Shown here piece after piece: positions 61,074 to 64,000 of a stretch of 64,000 bases of DNA (positions are counted from its first letter, which is position 1; every line of letters begins with the position of its first letter). Source of the stretch: Sphingomonas sp. ATCC 31555 (lineage in GTDB: Bacteria > Pseudomonadota > Alphaproteobacteria > Sphingomonadales > Sphingomonadaceae); assembly GCF_000282895.1 (NCBI RefSeq), contig NZ_ALBQ01000011.1, forward strand, positions 248,001 through 312,000. Direction: 5' to 3'. The notes beneath the pieces were generated by a model, which saw only the letters and a program-made list of their open reading frames with translations, was not told where the DNA came from and ran no database searches. A program made the translations under genes and the position numbers.

Positions 61074-61967
61074 ATGTCGAACTTGCCCCAGCCGCGCGGC
61101 AAGCTCACGCCCAACGCGCCGCTTGCCCCGCTCGTGTGGTTCAAGAGCGGCGGTGCGGCGGAATGGCTGTTCGAGCCCGCCGATGCCGACGACCTTGCCG
61201 CGTTTCTGGCCGCGCTTGATCCCGCCACCCCGGTGATGGGCCTCGGCCTCGGCTCGAACATGATCGTGCGCGACGGCGGCGTGCCGGGCGTGGTGATCCG
61301 TCTGGGCAAGGCCTTCGCGACGGTCGAGCAGCTCGATGAGACCACCCTGCGCTGCGGTGGCGGTGCTTCGGGCATCCTCGTCTCGTCCAAGGCGCGCGAC
61401 TGGGGCATCGGCGGGGTCGAGTTCCTGCGCTCGATTCCCGGTACGGTCGGCGGCTTCGTGCGGATGAACGGCGGCGCCTATGGCCGCGAGACCTGCGACA
61501 TCCTGGTCGAGTGCGAGATCGTGCTCCGCTCGGGCGAGCGGCGCGTGCTGGCCAACGCCGATCTTGGCTACACCTATCGCCACAGCAGCCTGCCCGAGGG
61601 TGCGATCGTGGTCAGCGCCACCTTCCGCGGCTTCCCCAAGCCCTCGGAGGAGATCCAGGCCGAGATGGACCGCATCGCCGCCGCGCGCGAGGAATCGCAG
61701 CCGCTGCGCTCGAAAACCGGCGGCTCGACCTTCAAGAACCCGGAAGGGCACAAGGCCTGGGCGCTGGTCGACGCGGCCGGCTGCCGGGGGCTGCGGCGCG
61801 GCGACGCGCAGGTCAGCGAGAAACATTGCAACTTCCTCCTCAACCTGGGGGAAGCGACCAGCGCCGATATCGAGGCGCTGGGCGAGGACGTTCGTGCGCG
61901 CGTGAAGGCGCAGTCGGGCGTGGAACTGGAGTGGGAGATTCAGCGCGTGGGTGTTGCGGGTAAATGA
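61074..61967 (+). CDS. murB: UDP-N-acetylenolpyruvoylglucosamine reductase
   Basis: The 297-residue flavoenzyme reduces UDP-GlcNAc-enolpyruvate to UDP-MurNAc. GLGLGSNMIVRDGG binds FAD, with IPGTVGGFVRMNGGAYG, TYRHSSLPE and KTGGSTFKNPEG carrying the substrate and catalytic residues (type II-like MurB lacking the long insert). ATG 61074 follows GGGGAGGGGC at the end of the palindromic element. It overlaps ddl by four bases. Confidence 0.96.
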   Translation: MSNLPQPRGKLTPNAPLAPLVWFKSGGAAEWLFEPADADDLAAFLAALDPATPVMGLGLGSNMIVRDGGVPGVVIRLGKAFATVEQLDETTLRCGGGASGILVSSKARDWGIGGVEFLRSIPGTVGGFVRMNGGAYGRETCDILVECEIVLRSGERRVLANADLGYTYRHSSLPEGAIVVSATFRGFPKPSEEIQAEMDRIAAAREESQPLRSKTGGSTFKNPEGHKAWALVDAAGCRGLRRGDAQVSEKHCNFLLNLGEATSADIEALGEDVRARVKAQSGVELEWEIQRVGVAGK

Positions 61968-62884
61968 CGAAGAATCTCCACATCGCCGTATTGATGGGCG
62001 GCTGGTCGGCCGAGCGGGAGGTGTCGCTGATGTCGGGGGGCGGCGTCGCCGATGCGCTGGAGGGCCTCGGCCACCGCGTCACCCGGATCGACCTGGACCG
62101 CGACGTCGCCGCCAAGCTCGCCGAGGCGAAGCCGGACGTGGTGTTCAACGCGCTCCACGGCACCCCGGGCGAGGACGGCAGCGTGCAGGGGATGCTCGAC
62201 CTGATGGGCATCCGCTATACCCATTCGGGCATGGTCACCTCGGTGATCGCGATCGACAAGCAGCTGACCAAGCAGGCGCTGGTGCCGCACGGCATCCCGA
62301 TGCCCGGCGGGCGGATGGTGTCGCGCGAGGAGCTGTACCGGCAGGATCCGCTGCCGCGCCCCTATGTGCTCAAGCCGGTCAACGAAGGTTCGTCGGTGGG
62401 CGTGGCGATCGTCACCGCCGAGAGCAATGTCGGCAATCCGATCAGCCCGCAAGCGCGCGGCCCCTGGCAGGAGTTCGACGCACTGCTCGCCGAGCCGTTC
62501 ATCCGCGGGCGCGAGCTGACCACCGCGGTGCTGGGCGACCAGGCGCTGGGCGTGACCGAACTGAAGCCTAAGAGCGGTTTCTACGACTATGAATCCAAAT
62601 ACACCGACGGCCTCACCGAACACGTCTTCCCGGCGCAGATCCCGGACGATGTGGCGGAAGCGTGCAAGCGGATCGCGCTCGACGCGCACCGGCTGCTCGG
62701 CTGCAAGGGCGCCTCGCGCGCCGATTTCCGCTGGGACGATACGCAGGGCGTCGACGGGCTGTTCCTGCTCGAGGTCAACACCCAGCCCGGCATGACTCCG
62801 CTCAGCCTGGTGCCCGAACAGGCGCGCCATCTGGGCATCGACTATGCTACGCTCGTGCAACGGATCGTCGAGGAGGCATTGTGA
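61964..62884 (+). CDS. ddl: D-alanine:D-alanine ligase
   Basis: The 306-residue ATP-grasp enzyme makes the D-Ala-D-Ala dipeptide used by MurF. IAVLMGGWSAEREVSLMSG and FNALHGTPGEDGSVQGML are the N-terminal motifs, YVLKPVNEGSSVGVAIV the ATP loop, and FLLEVNTQPGMTPLSLVPEQA the metal and C-terminal signature. Of normal length for DdlB. It overlaps murB and ftsQ. Confidence 0.97.
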   Translation: MTKNLHIAVLMGGWSAEREVSLMSGGGVADALEGLGHRVTRIDLDRDVAAKLAEAKPDVVFNALHGTPGEDGSVQGMLDLMGIRYTHSGMVTSVIAIDKQLTKQALVPHGIPMPGGRMVSREELYRQDPLPRPYVLKPVNEGSSVGVAIVTAESNVGNPISPQARGPWQEFDALLAEPFIRGRELTTAVLGDQALGVTELKPKSGFYDYESKYTDGLTEHVFPAQIPDDVAEACKRIALDAHRLLGCKGASRADFRWDDTQGVDGLFLLEVNTQPGMTPLSLVPEQARHLGIDYATLVQRIVEEAL

Positions 62885-63843
62885 GCCGCAGGCCCGCCCA
62901 GCAACAGCGCGCGACGACGCGGCGCGGCGACAAGCCGAAGCCGCGCGGCACCGCCGCGCGACGGCCGCAGCGGGCGAGCATTGTCGATCAGGCGATTTCC
63001 GGCCTGCCGATCAGCCCCGATACGCTCCACAAGATCGTTACCTGGAGCATCGTAAGCGCGGTCGGCGCGGTGGTGCTGACGGTCGGCATCCTGGCGGGCG
63101 TGCCGCAGATGATCGGCGTCGGCATCGCCCAGGCGGTGGGTGATGCCGGTTTGCGTGTCGACGAGATCCAGATCGACGGGCTGAAGCGGATGGATCGCGC
63201 GACCGTGTACGAGCAGGTGCTCGATCAGGATTCGCGGGCAATGCCGCTGGTGAATCTGGAGGATGTGCGGCAGCGGCTGCTGCAATTCCCTTGGGTCAAG
63301 GATGCCCGTGTGTCGCGGCGGCTGCCCCACACGCTTCACATCTATATCGAGGAGCGTGTGCCTGCCGCGATCTGGCAGAATCACGGGCGGCTGATGCTGG
63401 TCGATCCGGAAGGCGTGCCGCTGGAGCCGGTGTCCGCCGAAGCGATGCCCGATCTGCCGCTGCTGATCGGTGACGGCGCCAATGTGCAGGAAGCGGCGCG
63501 CAAGCGTCTGCTCGATGGGCAACCCGGCTTGAAGCCGCTGGTCAAGGCGACGAGTTGGGTCGGCAATCGCAGGTGGGACCTGTTCTTCACCTCCGGTGAG
63601 AAGCTGCAGCTTCCCGAAGGCGATGCGGCCGCAGCGGCTGCGCTGAAGAAGTTCGTGGCGATCGATGCGCAGCAGCGGCTGCTCGGCCGCGGCTATCTGG
63701 GATTTGACATGCGCGACGACAGCAAGTTGGTTGTCCGGCGCCAGGGGGTGGTCGAACCGCCGCAGCCGGCACCGGCCGCGCCGGCATCGCCGCCGCCGGC
63801 GACGGCACCCGTAGCGGCGGGCGCGGTGCAGGGGGAAGGCTGA
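62881..63843 (+). CDS. ftsQ: cell division protein FtsQ
   Basis: The 320-residue bitopic protein starts at GTG 62881. A basic cytoplasmic N-terminus (about 50 residues) leads to a membrane helix (VTWSIVSAVGAVVLTVGILAGV). The POTRA domain follows (VDEIQIDGLKRMDRATVYEQVL) and the beta domain (FPWVKDARVSRRLPHTLHIYIEERVPAAIW). The C-terminal 40 residues are Pro/Ala-rich and not conserved. FtsQ links early and late divisome proteins. Its stop overlaps the ftsA start by one base. Confidence 0.95.
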   Translation: MSRRPAQQQRATTRRGDKPKPRGTAARRPQRASIVDQAISGLPISPDTLHKIVTWSIVSAVGAVVLTVGILAGVPQMIGVGIAQAVGDAGLRVDEIQIDGLKRMDRATVYEQVLDQDSRAMPLVNLEDVRQRLLQFPWVKDARVSRRLPHTLHIYIEERVPAAIWQNHGRLMLVDPEGVPLEPVSAEAMPDLPLLIGDGANVQEAARKRLLDGQPGLKPLVKATSWVGNRRWDLFFTSGEKLQLPEGDAAAAAALKKFVAIDAQQRLLGRGYLGFDMRDDSKLVVRRQGVVEPPQPAPAAPASPPPATAPVAAGAVQGEG

Positions 63844-64000
63844 TGGCGAAAGTTGCACCCGAAGGGCTGATCACCGCGCTCGATGTGGGGTCATCGAAGG
63901 TTTCGGCGCTGATCGCGCAGCGGAGCGAGGACGGCAATCTGGTCGTGCTAGGCACCGGGCAGCGGGAAAGCCGGGGCGTGAAGCGCGGCTATGTTGCCGA
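63843..64000 (+). CDS. ftsA: cell division protein FtsA, partial
   Basis: The first 52 codons are in the window; the rest runs off the right edge. LITALDVGSSKVSALIAQ is the phosphate-1 motif of the actin-like ATPase fold, and ESRGVKRGYVA the start of the 1C domain as in FtsA. FtsA anchors FtsZ to the membrane. It follows ftsQ as in other alphaproteobacteria, so ftsZ is expected next. Confidence 0.93.
   Translation, partial: MAKVAPEGLITALDVGSSKVSALIAQRSEDGNLVVLGTGQRESRGVKRGYVA

Overview
The window looks like chromosome of a high-GC alphaproteobacterium of the order Sphingomonadales, most likely Sphingomonas or a close relative. This is inferred from gene content and order: an rpmH-rnpA-yidD-yidC-engB block, an alphaproteobacterial dcw cluster, a TonB-dependent receptor in a catabolic operon, the carotenoid genes crtW and crtX, and GGAAC-N16/17-CGTT promoters of the general-stress sigma factor EcfG type. 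Coding sequence is dense and strongly GC-rich at third positions. Many genes start with GTG or TTG and overlap by 4-8 bases.

Region 1 (1-7266) is core housekeeping. On the minus strand are rpmH, rnpA, yidD, yidC, engB and a partial gamma-glutamylcyclotransferase-like gene. On the plus strand are a DUF305 membrane protein, comM, a formate/nitrite-transporter-family protein and tRNA-Leu(CAA).

Region 2 (7267 to about 22698) may be an old genomic island. A broken P4-type integrase starts flush with the tRNA CCA end, and a near copy of the tRNA 3' end lies at 22680-22698. Between them are a sulfide/persulfide detoxification module (TauE-like exporter, rhodanese and Cys-containing ArsR regulator, divergent from a persulfide-dioxygenase-like hydrolase across a 17-bp inverted repeat), an unrecognised gene, a lipoprotein class A beta-lactamase, ion and envelope genes (DUF389, CPA1 antiporter, L,D-transpeptidase, SLC13 permease, MgtC), a general-stress pair (PRC-barrel and DUF1328), a BCCT transporter, and fragments of a SulP transporter and an IS1182-type transposase.

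Region 3 (23013-34366) holds a histidine phosphatase with nnrD, the convergent pair crtW/crtX, and a complete translationally coupled cyanophycin operon (cphA-iaaA-cphB: make, finish degrading, and depolymerise the Asp-Arg storage polymer). Upstream of cphA a perfect EcfG-type promoter sits next to a perfect FNR-type box. A secreted GH43 glycosidase and a cupin follow.

Region 4 (34834-46106) is a nine-gene minus-strand operon for uptake and meta-cleavage of an unidentified aromatic compound: TonB receptor, periplasmic metallo-hydrolase, FAD monooxygenase, extradiol dioxygenase, C-C hydrolase-like enzyme, MFS transporter, cupin, epimerase/dehydrogenase and FAH-family hydrolase. A divergent LysR regulator lies next to the receptor.

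Region 5 (46191-64000) is cysK, a small membrane protein, and the dcw cluster mraZ-rsmH-ftsL-ftsI-murE-murF-mraY-murD-ftsW-murG-murC-murB-ddl-ftsQ-ftsA (ftsA cut by the window edge). Nearly all its genes overlap. The two exceptions, murE/murF and murC/murB, are separated by GC-rich palindromic elements that supply the downstream Shine-Dalgarno sequence.
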